From Owenia fusiformis (taxonomy: Eukaryota > Annelida > Polychaeta > Sabellida > Oweniidae): a DNA stretch of 64,000 nt. The notes beneath the pieces are model-generated. The model saw only the letters and a program-made list of their open reading frames with translations. It was not told the DNA's origin and ran no database searches. Below are positions 1-11,218 of the stretch, piece after piece. The translations under genes were made by a program, and so were the position numbers. The first letter of the stretch is position 1, and each line of letters opens with the position of its first letter. The DNA lies in contig CAIIXF020000005.1 in the NCBI GenBank assembly GCA_903813345.2, positions 11,909,375-11,973,374 of the forward strand. The letters run 5' to 3'.

Positions 1-451
1 ACCTGCGTTCACGATACACACTAAACAAAATAAAATATTGAAAATCCCAGGGAACCAAGGGCAAATAGATGAAGTTTAAATATTATACAGCAAATAATAT
101 ACATGTATTCTCTGTAGCCATTTTAAGAAATGTGTATATTTAGGATATGACACTTGATTACTTGATCTAACTTGTGTTTTTGGATACACTTTAAATGTTT
201 TAATGCCATTTTATTATGTATAACGTACTCTCACTCCAAAATATGACCTTTGCATGATGAATTGAACGCCCTCAAAAATGCTCTTCGCCAACTTCCTACT
301 TTTTTCAGTGTTTTTTATCGTGGTCTGGTCATGTTAACCCCAATGCAAACAAAAGGAGTTTTAACCACATCGATGCCATTGCATTTCGTTGCATGTTATT
401 TATTGAACACCACTTCTCAGAACTCATTAATATCCAGCAGTGAAAATCAAG
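1..451. other. 5' flank of copy A, no gene seen
   Basis: I see no supportable gene here. The last stretch (about 411-440) contains CTTCTCAGAACTCATTA, which recurs in similar form just upstream of exon 1 of copy C (about 28097) and at about 12945, so it is probably conserved 5' flank or 5' UTR of this gene family. No clear TATA box was identified. Confidence 0.5.
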
Positions 452-3400
452 ATGGCGGCCGAATATCTTGTTGGTTTGATCTTATGTCTGTCATTTTGCA
501 GTACAGGTATGTGTTTCTCTATAAAATAAGTATAAGCTATAACAGTACAACATGACGGCTTGTAACATCATGATCTTGAAATCTTAAATTTCGAATCGTG
601 TCGATCGATGAATTCCGGAAACCAGTGGCAAACTTTTGATAGCCTGAGGATAGGTTTGGAGTTAGGACAAATTAGGACACCTAAGTAATGTTGGACTTCG
701 CAACGATTTTTTAGCATCTTTTAAACTATAATTGTTTCGTTGTTTCATTCTTACCCAGATTTTGATTTTAAATGTACTTTTGACTTTAGTTGACACCCTT
801 CAATGCTACCAATGCGTTGATGTGTCCAGCTCGAGCAGTTTGATAAACACAGTAGGGCATTCTGATCCTAATTGTGAGTCTGTTTCCAACTATGCCACTA
901 CCACAAAGACATGCCAGACCGGGGAAGCTTGTGGATATGTGAAGGGGAAAGTGGATTTATCTGTAAATTTACTTGGTAAGTGTTTACATGTTTTCAATTT
1001 CAATCGTGTATTTTTATCTTAAATATTGGTATTTAAGGTATGAATTTCACAAATTCTCACAAAATGTATTTTAATCTTTATTCTATAATATCTTACGTGA
1101 GGATTTCATGGTTAGAACTGTTGCGACAGGTTGAATTCCAGGCTGAAGTTAAAGAAGTCTTGAGACCAACGGGAAAACATTTCATTATAACCAAACAAAG
1201 CTTTTTTAGAGGAGCAAAATTGAACTATTTCGATAGTTTTCTGCAGGAACTTTATAAGTAATTAAATTAATTTCCTTAACTAATTTTTTATCTTGGCTTT
1301 GGGGATGTCATTTACCCTCTATTAATTACCCTCTATTTATTACAAATATTTGTTGTGCAGTGACGAAGGTTGATGCTACAATCACTCTAAACATTCGCGA
1401 TTGTATGGCAGTTGCATCTGGTACCAGTATGAAGTGCTACAGGAACCAATACTACACTGATATTATAAACGAAGCACTGTCATTCATCGGTGAACTGGTG
1501 GATGTTAAGTTTGATGGAGATGTATGTTTCTGTAGAGGGGATCTCTGCAAGCCCTGCGGCTCCCAGTCGACTGAAATTTTTGGCATTTGGTAAGTTATAT
1601 TTGTTTATTTATTTATTCATTTATTTATTTATTCATTTATTTATCTATTTATTTATTTGTACTAACCAAAGAGGAGCCTACTTTTCAAAGTAGAGGATAC
1701 ATATGAATATCAAATGGTGTAAAGCAAGTGTAATTCCCACCAGTTGTTGCATTTCAACTTTGATATGGGATGTAAAAAATGCCCCATGTAAAGTTTAAAC
1801 CACTTTGGCTTATATTGTAGTCTTACCCAATGTTATCAAAGTGTGATATGTGAAACTTTTTTTTTTAATTTCAAAAAGTGGTTTTTGATAGACTTTTTGT
1901 TCCAAAATTTGTGAATTTATTTAAAACCAACTTTTAGAGGTCACTCATATCTTCTAATTAGCCACAATTCATACCAATGCATAGCATACATCCTCCCATG
2001 TTTTTTGCCGAAAAAATTAAGAAAATCTGTTGATAAACAAGCGAGAAATGAACTTATCAGTGCATGAAAATGGTTCTGAGAAAAATGCATTTCAAAATTT
2101 TAGTTCTCATAGAAACCAATGGTACAATGATATCTAAAACATAATTTATTCTTCCTTTTAACCTGGTTAGACAATCAACATTGTTTTTTTATGAAAGTCT
2201 AGCATATTTAGAAAAGATTGACATCGAAAAAATTCAAAAAGTTTTTGTTACCTTAGTGACATCACTAATGTTTCAAAATATTTTTGATAAGCTAAAACAT
2301 TGAAGTGGCCCATTAAATATGACATTTTATTATTGAAAAAGTGTGTCTTTTGTTCAATCTTTGCATTGGTGTTAAAAATATAATCTTTTTTGAAATGCAT
2401 TAAGAAATATTTGATGATTAAGAAATTTCAATACAATACAAATTTGAATATTTGAGAAATGAAATGCTCACAACTTTTTTTTCAAAAATTTTTTTTTGTT
2501 CAAAAATCTCTAAAATCACTTTTTCAGTCCTGACAAATAGTAAATGAATGATAAAAAAATATTTTCAAACTTTAGACGGGGACTTTAAAGTCTGTGTGTA
2601 ACTTTATGCGTTTATATTTAACAAAATACCAGCACCAGATCTGTAACTTTTGGAACACCCTGTATTTAATTTTTTAGGCTTGCGTTTAGAACTGAGAACT
2701 GAGTAGTTCATTCTTGCTAACGCTATGAGATGATTTAATTGCAGCTTTGCATACTGGGTGCTTGGGGCCATTGGAGGAGGTGTTTTCCTCGTCATTGTTC
2801 TGCTGGTCTGCTGTTGCTGTTGCTGCTGCTGTAGAAAGAACCGACCAGTCGGCCGTCCAAATGTATTCATACAAACTACTGGTGGTAAGAAACAGTTTGT
2901 ATTATGGCGTATGAAAATCAGTTGTAAATGGTATAAAAAATGTTTCAGTCTAATTGAATAGGCAAACGATTTTTGGTACGCAATTTGAAATGGCCGAAGA
3001 TACTTCAACCCGTACCATATCCCTAAACCTTAACCCCTTAATCTAAAACTGATTCGGGATTTCCACCCCATGCAGACAGATCGGCTAAAATTACATTCGT
3101 ATGATGCGAGACTCGACATTCACCAGGAAACCATGAAGCAAAATAATTTTTTAATGCTGGATAAATGGTGAATGACAGTCACATTAAGTTCTACAAGTAT
3201 GAGAATAGCACGACGTCTTTATATTTCAAGGTAACTCGTTTGAAAAGTGATGGCGGTGAATAAGATTACGATGTAAAGATAAAAACCGCAACGAAATACT
3301 ATAGATTTCTTTGTAAAACTAAGAAATATACATCAGATAACGAATTTTTTAAATCAGAAAAAAACATGTATAAATATGTATAAATAGTAAGGCCTGCAGG

Positions 3401-3873
3401 TCCAATTCCCACTGTCGGATTAACATTGGTCTTGTATATAATGCCATACAGTTAATATTAATAACATAACTATTATTCAAACTTATGATCGGACATAGGC
3501 TAAGTATGATGTAACCATGGTTACTTTATTACCTTGAAGTACACATCATACTTATGTCCGATCATAAGTTCGAAAATAGTTGTATTTAGGTGATCTGTCT
3601 GCATAGGATGACTTCGATAGGCAATCTCCGGCTGTATATGCATGTTTTAAACATTGCTACATTAACTATCTAGTACAGTAAATTTGTAGAATATTAATGG
3701 TCCCATCCTATTTTCTAAAACGATCATCAATACACTATGTATACAAAGTGATGGTGAGAGAAAAGAGAGAAAAGTTAACAATATTGTTGTATTTGTTCAT
3801 TTCAGGAGTAGTATCGCAAGGAACAGCGCTGTCACTTGTGCCACCGCAACAAAAAGGTTATGCGAGATTTTGA
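452..3873 (+). CDS. Copy A: Ly6-like single-pass membrane protein with poly-Cys juxtamembrane stretch
   Basis: Five exons: 452-506, 790-975, 1361-1589, 2745-2884 and 3806-3873, all with GT..AG junctions, giving 225 aa ending in TGA. Exon 1 encodes a short hydrophobic signal peptide (MAAEYLVGLILCLSF). Exons 2-3 encode the ectodomain: it opens with LQCYQC, has spaced cysteines, and closes with VCFCRGDLCKPC, resembling the CC..DxC end of Ly6/uPAR three-finger domains. Exon 4 encodes one membrane helix (GAIGGGVFLVIVLLV) followed directly by eight cysteines and RKNR. Exon 5 is a short tail. The usual Ly6 GPI signal is replaced by a transmembrane segment. The Cys run is a plausible palmitoylation site (inference). 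The partner or ligand is unknown. The start is the only ATG in frame with the signal peptide, and its codon matches exon 1 of copy C. The Ly6 assignment rests on cysteine pattern only. Confidence 0.8.
1597..1662. repeat. (ATTT)n microsatellite in intron 3 of copy A
   Basis: Imperfect TTTA/ATTT tetranucleotide run just after the exon 3 donor of copy A. The rest of intron 3 (1663-2744) is AT-rich with no recognisable gene. A mariner-like terminus (GGAACACCCTGTA, about 2654-2666) stands alone without a visible partner. Confidence 0.85.
3468..3583. mobile_element. Foldback MITE in intron 4 of copy A
   Basis: Inverted arms read AACTTATGATCGGACATA on the left and its complement TATGTCCGATCATAAGTT on the right, continuing outward with AACTATT/AATAGTT. 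The element is about 115 bp, with no coding capacity. The superfamily was not determined. Confidence 0.7.
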
Positions 3874-3894
3874 GGTGTTTCATACAGTGAAACG

Positions 3895-4320
3895 ACCTGT
3901 GGGGATCTCAGTAATATCCGACTACATATCTAACAAACATTATATCCAGTTCCACCATTTTTAGATGTTGTGTAGGCTACAGTGACAATAACTTTTTGGG
4001 ATATCAGTAATATCCGACTATATATCTAACAGACGATATTATCTAGTTCCACCATTTTTTAGATGTTATATACGGTGACAATAGCTTTTTGGGATATCAG
4101 TAATATCCTACTATATATCTAACAAATAGTATATCTAGTTCTACCCTTTTTGTACATAACTGAACTGTAGATTTTATTTTATGAGATATTTTGAGGTTTT
4201 GTATAACAATGACAAAAGCTGGTGAAAAATATCAGTGATATCGGACAAAATATCTATAATATAAACAATATATATATCTAGTAGAAACAATATATATCTA
4301 GTAGAACGTACCTATTACAC
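3895..4320. repeat. Tandem ~95-bp repeat downstream of copy A
   Basis: At least three degenerate units share GATATCAGTAATATCC, CTA(T/C)ATATCTAACA and AGTTCCACCATTTTT. The array begins some 20 bp after the stop codon of copy A, so it may form its 3' UTR. 4321-4500 shows nothing recognisable. Confidence 0.7.
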
Positions 4321-4524
4321 GTAGGCTACTATATTCACATTTATTTCAAAATGTGTATGTAATAATTTGAAGAATACCTTTTTTGTACACACTGGTAAGT
4401 TGAAACTGTAACCTTTATGTATAATTGTACACAACGAACAGGACGTACAAGTTTATAACAGTATGTAAATATATTGGTTTGTTAACTCTACATATACGAG
4501 GGGTGATCGGGAATTTCTGCACCG

Positions 4525-5182
4525 TTGGCTCTATTTTGCCATGGTAACAAAAATAATAGGATTCAATCCCTTTCCCAATCTGCTAGTAATCCAGTCTCAA
4601 CATTTCCTCTTGGGTTACTTGATATAGACTTTTACATAGATTTCCTCCGAATGATGTTTTTCTTTAGTATTTTACAACTCCGTTGCTCAAATATTTACAA
4701 ACACATATTCACGATACGGTTGATAAAATTGTCGTATATGAAAACAAATTTTGATGTGTTTTCTCCTATCCGTAACATGCTCATATGTGCTATAAAATAC
4801 AACTTGGATAAATACATTCTCGATATGCTATACTGTAAAACTCGAATCACCAAACAAAGGTGGAAGAAAATTGTTTTTACAGAACTTTCGACAGCACAAA
4901 TACAGAGGACGTTTGTTAGATCAATTATGTATACTGGTCTTGAACTATTTAGGTTGAATGATTTTAGGTCTTTGAGTCCAAATATATGGTGGTGTGTTGC
5001 CAGAAAGTTCCCTGTTGCCCTCGGTGGTTGCAAAATTATGGTTAAACTTCTGACAAACGAACATACTCTAGGAACAAAATATCGAGGCGGAGAAAACAAG
5101 TCAAAATTATGTTATATGTGTAATACATTTCAACAGGAAAATGTCATCCATTTTATGTTAACGTGCACAGCAAATAGTTGAG
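4525..5182 (+). pseudogene. LINE ORF2 C-terminal fragment, part 1
   Basis: Open frame of 218 codons that resembles the C-terminus of a non-LTR retrotransposon polyprotein. Near the end it carries a WW..AR motif, a basic stretch and the zinc motif CYMCN..HFMLTC (CX2C..HX4C), typical of CR1/Jockey-like LINEs. No reverse transcriptase catalytic motifs are present, so the copy is 5'-truncated. The frame is broken just after the zinc motif by the MITE at about 5182-5692. Its continuation follows on the other side. Confidence 0.65.
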
Positions 5183-5692
5183 AGGTTAAGCTTTGCATAT
5201 ATAATCGAAACTGAACCTGTACGTATCACTCGACCATATACAAATTCATGTAGCCTTCTCATATAAATAGCCGTTCAAATCCAGTGTTTGTTTAGACTAC
5301 ACCATAGCGTGTAATGATTCTATAGTATGTCATTGATGCGGTTTTATAGCTGGTTTTCTAATACATATTTTAAACGAGCTCGTTTCGTAAGATTTTTGGC
5401 GCTAAATCATGCATGACATACATCATCGTGTTCAGCAAGAATTCAACTGTGCATCGAAATCAAAATTGATAGCATAGTGTTCAATAGACACGAGTAAAAT
5501 GGTTCCCGTTGACCCAACGTCAAATTTCAAAATCTCCCGTTCTAAACCCGAAACTATGAAGCTGAAAGAGTATCTGAAGTAGACTAAGCGCGCATAAAAC
5601 TATGAGCGCTCGATACATTCCTTTGTTAATTTTTGTACTTTGCGTTCACGGTTACGTTGTGAAAAACATCGTTAGCTTAACCTCTCCACTTA
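5182..5692. mobile_element. MITE (family X) inserted in the LINE fragment
   Basis: Terminal inverted repeats read TTGAGAGGTTAAGCT on the left and AGCTTAACCTCTCCA on the right. The LINE frame resumes immediately outside the element, and a TA dinucleotide lies near both edges. Related sequence occurs at 51203-51310 plus 54402-54430, at 55574-55700 (internally deleted copy) and, inverted, at 58357-58560. It has no coding capacity. Confidence 0.7.
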
Positions 5693-5873
5693 TACCCCGT
5701 TTAGACGTAAACTAAATGAGCACTGCCAAAAGTTTGGTATAGAGATGAATATTAACAACATTTTAGGGATTAACTTTAGAAATGATCCCCGGTCTTTAGA
5801 TTTTTTAAGAGGGGTTTCACTTATCGTGCAAGAGCAATACCACCTCCGTGCTTCGTGCTTGCAATGCAACTCA
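5693..5873 (+). pseudogene. LINE ORF2 C-terminal fragment, part 2
   Basis: In the frame that starts at TAT ACC CCG TTT AGA, about 60 codons run open to a TAA at about 5871. The conceptual peptide starts YTPFRRKL and is what follows the zinc motif in LINE C-termini. Together with 4525-5182 it forms one relic interrupted by the MITE. Confidence 0.55.
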
Positions 5874-5944
5874 TAACTGACTTATATGATTTCGGATGCG
5901 TTTTAATGCAAACCATGGTTTAAAATCTGTTGATTAATGCGTCA

Positions 5945-6912
5945 AGTATTTTATATCTATCTATATATTTTATATACATAAGGTATAAACCATATGTACA
6001 TACTTAATCTATATCTACTGTCAATTGTGATCTCTGAACAAATGATCTCTCAAATGGTTGTAATTGGACGATGAGGTAGCGGTAGCATCTTATATCGTCT
6101 GTGGTTCATTGGATGAGATGCTTACATCGACCTTGGGGAAGATGGTTTGCACTCAACTAATGAGATAAGTGTATTATATAATGTATAAAATGTATGTACA
6201 TACTTAACTTTTCTTACTTTTTCAATTATGATCTCTGCACAAATGATCTCATTGAGGGTTGTAATTGGACGATGAGGTAGCGGTAGCATCTTATATCGCC
6301 TGTGGTTCAGTGGATGAGATGCTTACATCGACCTTGGGGAAGATGGTTTGCACTCAACTAATGAGATAAGTGTATTATATAATGTATAAAATGTATGTAC
6401 ATACTTAACTTTTTTTACTTTTTCAATTATGATCTCTGCATAAATGATCTCATTGAGGGTTGTAATTGGACGATGAGGTAGCGGTAGCATCTTATATCGT
6501 CTGTGGTTCAGTGGATGAGATGCTTACATCGACCTTGGGGAAGATGGTTTGCACTCAACTAATGAGATAAGTGTATTATATTATTATAAAATTGTATGTA
6601 CATACTTAACCTTTCTTAACCTAACCTTTTTTACTTTTTCAATTATGATCTCTGCACAAATGATCTCATTGAGGGTTGTAATTGGACGATGAGGTAGCGG
6701 TAGCATCTTATATCGTCTGTGGTTCATTAGATGAGATGCTTACATCGACCTTGGGGAAGATGGTTAGCACTCATCTAACGTATAAAGTGTGTTTTATATA
6801 TTTTTATTCTATGTTCATTTAACATTAATGTTATATCAGCATTATTTTCATTGTACACTGTATACATGTATCTCCTTTTCATAAAGGGCAATAAAGATAT
6901 ACATACATACAA
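5945..6912 (+). repeat. Tandem SINE-like array with 3' tail
   Basis: Four ~200-215-bp units each contain GACGATGAGGTAGCGGTAGC and GCTTACATCGACCTTGGGG. Each unit has a possible A box (TGGTTCAGTGG) and, 31 nt later, a possible B box (GGTTTGCACTC), the spacing of a tRNA-derived pol III promoter. After the last unit a unique segment ends in GGCAATAAAGATATACATACATAC, a typical SINE/LINE 3' tail. The tandem array is clear. The SINE identity is tentative because the B box departs from consensus. Confidence 0.55.
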
Positions 6913-7384
6913 TAGGATGATGATGTCATAGAACAATGAAATCTTCATGGTGTGATCCTATATATTTGGGTTATATTGTATGAAAAGATCACTAAGAAAG
7001 GATGAAAATGGCAAGAATAGAGCCAACGGCCGAGAAAATCCTGATCAGCCCTCGTATGTTGTTTTAGAATGGCTACGGTCGGATTAAAAACACTATCCTC
7101 CATTTTTTCGAATCTTTGTAAAAATGATAGGGTCGTGTTCACTGGGGCAATGAGATGTATACCTAAATAGCATCAACAATGCACTTTCAGTTATATAAAG
7201 GCAATCATTTTAAATTGGTTTCACCATTCTCTCCCATCAAGTTGTGGAAGAAAGCGATGAGATGTTTGGTTTCATTTTCATCTTATACTTGCTAAATAAC
7301 CAAGTCATTTCTTTTATACAATCAAATGCATTAATTTACATTATTCTTGAAGCATCATCTAATGATATTAATAGGATAGGAAAA
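6913..7384. other. No feature seen
   Basis: AT-rich sequence with only short chance open frames. I recognise no gene or repeat. Confidence 0.5.
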
Positions 7385-7900
7385 TATAGATATTGACCTT
7401 TGACCTTGAGATGATCTTGACCCATAAGAATTGACATTGACCAGGTCAGGTCGCCTAATTATTGGTCGCCAAGTGTCACAGCAGCCCCAATGACTTTATA
7501 TCACCAAATACCTAGGAATTTAACTTTGACCTTTGAAAGACCTTAGGTCACTTAATCATGGGTCGCCAAGAGTCACTTCAGTCGCGAATGTCCTTACAAA
7601 GCTAAATACTTAAATAACGACCTTTGATCTCAAGATGACATTGAACCATAAACATTGACCTTGACCCAAGGTCACCTAATCATTGGTCGCAAAGGGCCAC
7701 AGAATAGGCCAATGATCTTAAAAAGCCAAATATCTAGATATTGACCTTTGAAGTAGGAATGACCTTGACCTCAGGTCACCACCTAATCATAGGTCACCAA
7801 GGGTCACAACAGCCCCTAAATGTATTCAAACGCTAAATACCAAGATATTGACATTTGACCTTGCAATAACTTTGACCCAATAGATGGCCATTTATCAAAA
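7385..7900. repeat. Tandem ~110-125-bp repeat rich in TGACCT half-sites
   Basis: About five degenerate units each contain TTGACCTTTGA-like sequence, a CTTGACCC/ACTTTGACC stretch and GGTCACC(T)AATCAT(A/G)GGTCGCCAA. The first unit carries TGACCT-T-TGACCT (7394-7406), a perfect DR1 nuclear-receptor-type direct repeat. The unit near 7760 has TGACCTCAGGTCA, an everted pair. No coding capacity. Confidence 0.7.
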
Positions 7901-9211
7901 TGGCCACCAATTGTCGTTCAAAATGTAATATTTGATAACCCAAAATACCAGTTGACGGATTTGGTTTAAATTTGATGTGCTGATACCTAGGGGAAAAGGA
8001 GTTAATGCTCAAGAGGAAATGTGCAAGATGGCCGCTATCTATCAATGTTCGATGGGATTTGCTTCTTCGTGGAATTGCTGCTTCCTAGTATATTATTAGG
8101 CTGAACTGCACACCCTAGCACCTTACTTTAAGGAAAACTAAATGGTAATATTTAAATGATGACATTATTTGTTAATCATTTATAAATCTTTATTGGTATA
8201 TGAACAGGTTAGTACCTGATTTATATTGTAATACATTATGTATTTAGATTTCATGAATAAATATTGTACACTTTTGTAATTGTAACATGATAACATAATG
8301 TTATATACAATAGAATGAAAACATATGTTTGTTTTTATAACTGTAAAATGATAATTAAATGAATTAATACAATAAAAATAAATAAATTACATCTTTAGTA
8401 AAAAATATTTTTACGAGCACTAGAAATACTTTGAATGTCTATTGATACAATATGTTTGATCAAGAACATTACGTAAATACATGAAACGAACAAAATATTA
8501 AAACAAAGATAATTACGTCACATTTATAGAGGTTAAATGGGAGGTTTTTGAAACAGGGTATATCTTAGGGAAATACAATGTATCTACCCGAGGGACCGTA
8601 GGGACCGATGGTTGATATCTTGTATTTACCGAAGGAAATTACAAATTACAAACTACAATCAAAACATGAATATTATCTCAATGTAAAGTTCTTAACATTT
8701 ATCGTTTTTTAAAACTCCACAGCTATTAAACGAAATTTCCGGGAATTGGTGAGCGGGTGATATATTATATCACCCGCTCACCTCAATTATCGAATATATT
8801 CCCGCATGTTATTTACCTATAACACTACTAAGTATGGGATAAATCCTCATAATGCCCTCGTACTGAAAGGGGTTTATGAGCAAATGTGACTCAATGTATC
8901 GGGGTGAAGTCCCAGAATTGATTTTGAAGCGTGTTTTAAAATTACTCTAATTTTTCAAGAAACTAAATTCGTAAGCACCAGACGTTATTGAACAGTTGCA
9001 TAATAAGTTGCAGTGCAATGTTTTTGGCTGATAAAACTGACAGCAGAATGGAATATCTAAAGAGAGTATTTCCTTATGATAGGCTTATCTCACGCAGGAC
9101 CCATATAACATATGGCCACCATATTCTTCAGACGCTAATCCTCGTGATTACTTTAAAGGGGGTACTTGGACATGATTCAGCGAATTATTGATAATTTCAA
9201 TGTGTGTGTCT
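7901..9211. other. No gene seen; one perfect hairpin
   Basis: AT-rich intergenic sequence. The only feature is a perfect 16-bp inverted repeat, arms GGTGAGCGGGTGATAT, at 8748-8763 and 8767-8782 with a 3-nt loop, GC-rich against its surroundings. It may be a small foldback element remnant. Confidence 0.5.
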
Positions 9212-9218
9212 AAGCAAT

Positions 9219-10868
9219 ACTTGGTCACATAGCCGCCGGGCGCCGGCCGATGAGTAGTCATCGGCCGATTTCTAAATCGACCGGGCGCCGGTGACTTTTC
9301 AGCGATGTCTTGATCTAATCGTGAGTATGGTCACATTAGTACAGGCATCGTACGGCGCCCGCAATCAATTGAATCTGAAAGACATCGCACGGGTATCGCA
9401 AGGCTATCTGCCGATGGCCGTACGGCACCCGCAAGGACATCGGTCGATCTACAGGCCTCTAGATTTATACTAAATTATTGTATGACCCAGTATGACTGTT
9501 CCACATGGCGTGAATGCAAGATTCGAAAACGAAATACTTCGATAGACAGGACTTCCAGGATAATAATCTTTTCATGCAATAAAAATCAGAAAAAGAAGAT
9601 CCTCTGTTCGAGTAAATAGGTTCAATATTTAGAAAAAAATGCTGACATGGGGTCCCTATTCATAATTTTTCAAATTGTTTGGTTGGTATTTTTACTATCA
9701 TGGGTACTCCAATTGAAAGAAAACACATTGTTTTAATAAAAACACTGTATTTATGCCCAGAAAGTACTCATGGTGAAAGTTATGACCGTCTAAAATCACT
9801 TGCCATACTGCACGTGGTCTTTTCATCAAAGTGCACCCTGACCTTAATTCATTTTTAGATCTTTCATATAAACAAATACTATGTCTACCTGTCCATCCGA
9901 TACTATTAGCAAAATTCCATATTTCTGCATCTTTCTTTTGTCGGTTCTCGTAAAGAGAATTTGTTTGGTCATAAAAATATGGCCTATCTTCAAAGAAATT
10001 GGCAATTTTTTCTTCTATTTCAAATTGAGTACCCTCTTCCCTAGACACATCTAAATCTCCATCATCCGCCAGCTCGATCACTAGCATTGTTATTGTCTTT
10101 TTCCACCTGTCTTTCCAAGGCCTTCCTCATATATGGCCCATTGGCCTTATCCCCTCTTTCCTTAGCCTTTGGCATATTAACTGTAATCATTGAGACAGTG
10201 AACTTCGTATTAAAGTTGTGACCCTTCAAAATACTGTACTCACAAAATCAGTCAGAAGGTTTTTAAAATAAATGATTTGTAATGGTATATGCATGAGTGA
10301 ATATACGTATAAAAATGTATCACTCTATTCAATGTGTATGACAGACATGTACACGATTAATGTCAATATAAGAACGAATTGATCAACCGACACACCCAGC
10401 CATTCAAATGTGTGCCATTGTTTTACAGTAAGCCTAATCGTTCCATTTATGTTTTATAAAAAATCTCTGACAGTGTGTAGTAATTATAATTCCTTACTTC
10501 ATTATTTCTAGAACCTTTATATCACTTTATAAGTAATCATTATTAAGATTTATCAAACAAATCAGCACGCAAAATCCCAAGATGACCGTGCGATGCCACC
10601 GGGCGTCGTAAGATAATCGTACGATGACCGGACGGGACACGGCCGGTTAGGTACCGATGAGTTTGGTTGAGAAGAAATCGCCAAGACATCGGCAACTTTT
10701 ATCTCCGCGATAAAACTCTGCCGGCGCCCGTACGATGTCTAAAAATCGGCCGATGAGTGGCGATCATCGCCCGGCGCCCGTACGATGCCCGGGCTCGCCG
10801 GCCGATTTTGAACAAAATACTCATCGGCCGGGCGCCGTAGTGAAAATCGGAGCCTATGTGACCAAGGC
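9219..10868. mobile_element. GC-tipped TIR DNA transposon carrying a MADF-like ORF
   Basis: Termini share TTGGTCACATAG, inverted (left about 9221, right about 10865), followed inward by GC-rich subterminal arrays built from GGCGCCGG/CGGCGCCCG and CATCGGCCGAT motifs at both ends (9230-9450 and 10580-10850), while the middle is AT-rich. A direct repeat TAAGCAATACTTGGTCA occurs at both outer edges (9211-9227 and 10870-10886), so the exact target duplication is unclear. One minus-strand ORF lies inside. Confidence 0.65.
9698..10175 (-). pseudogene. MADF/Myb-SANT-like protein of the transposon, frameshifted
   Basis: The 9698-10087 frame (129 aa) contains EEKIANFFEDRPYFYDQTNS followed by LYENRQKKDAEIWNFA. 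This resembles the MADF (Myb/SANT-like) DNA-binding domain, whose pattern is an aromatic residue, then a Y-x-N-R-x-K-K block. Just upstream on the same strand, an ATG at 10173-10175 opens a basic reading frame (MPKAKERGDKANGPYMRK) that runs into the MADF part in a different frame near 10080, so there is a frameshift or a missed intron. MADF-like proteins are the accessory DNA-binding proteins of some DNA transposons. Its position between the inverted termini supports that role. The family assignment is by eye. Confidence 0.45.
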
Positions 10869-10886
10869 ATAAGCAATACTTGGTCA

Positions 10887-11218
10887 GCGTGGTACATGGT
10901 GGTGCGTGGTGCACATTACTGAAACTCACTAAAGTGGTTACAATAATTTGATTGGCAGCCACCTGTAAACGCAGAGGCGTACATGAAAAACACTTTTCAT
11001 GTCTCTGTAAGATATTTATATGTATGAAAACTAGATTTAAATAGATTATAAATTGAATTGAATTATTATGGAACAGAATTTGCGTGAATTCTTAGTCATC
11101 TCAGAAGGTTTGAAATCAATCATGCCAATAATAGTTTTACACTTTGAAATCAGTAACATTTTGCCCATGGCATTGCCCCACCCTGTAGATTTCTTCTCAA
11201 TTTTTAGACGAGCCTAAA
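10887..11218. other. No feature seen
   Basis: AT-rich sequence between two DNA transposons, with no recognisable gene. Confidence 0.5.

Noticed and set aside
1040-1261. 73-aa ORF in intron 2 of copy A
   Set aside because: No domain, and the flanking exons splice across it.
2650-2667. Lone mariner-like ACAGGGTG ends (also 11938, 34874, 59976)
   Set aside because: No inverted partner found within a plausible distance, so no element is called.
2604-3008. Minus-strand ORF with a poly-Gln run
   Set aside because: It is the antisense of the poly-Cys exon 4 of copy A.
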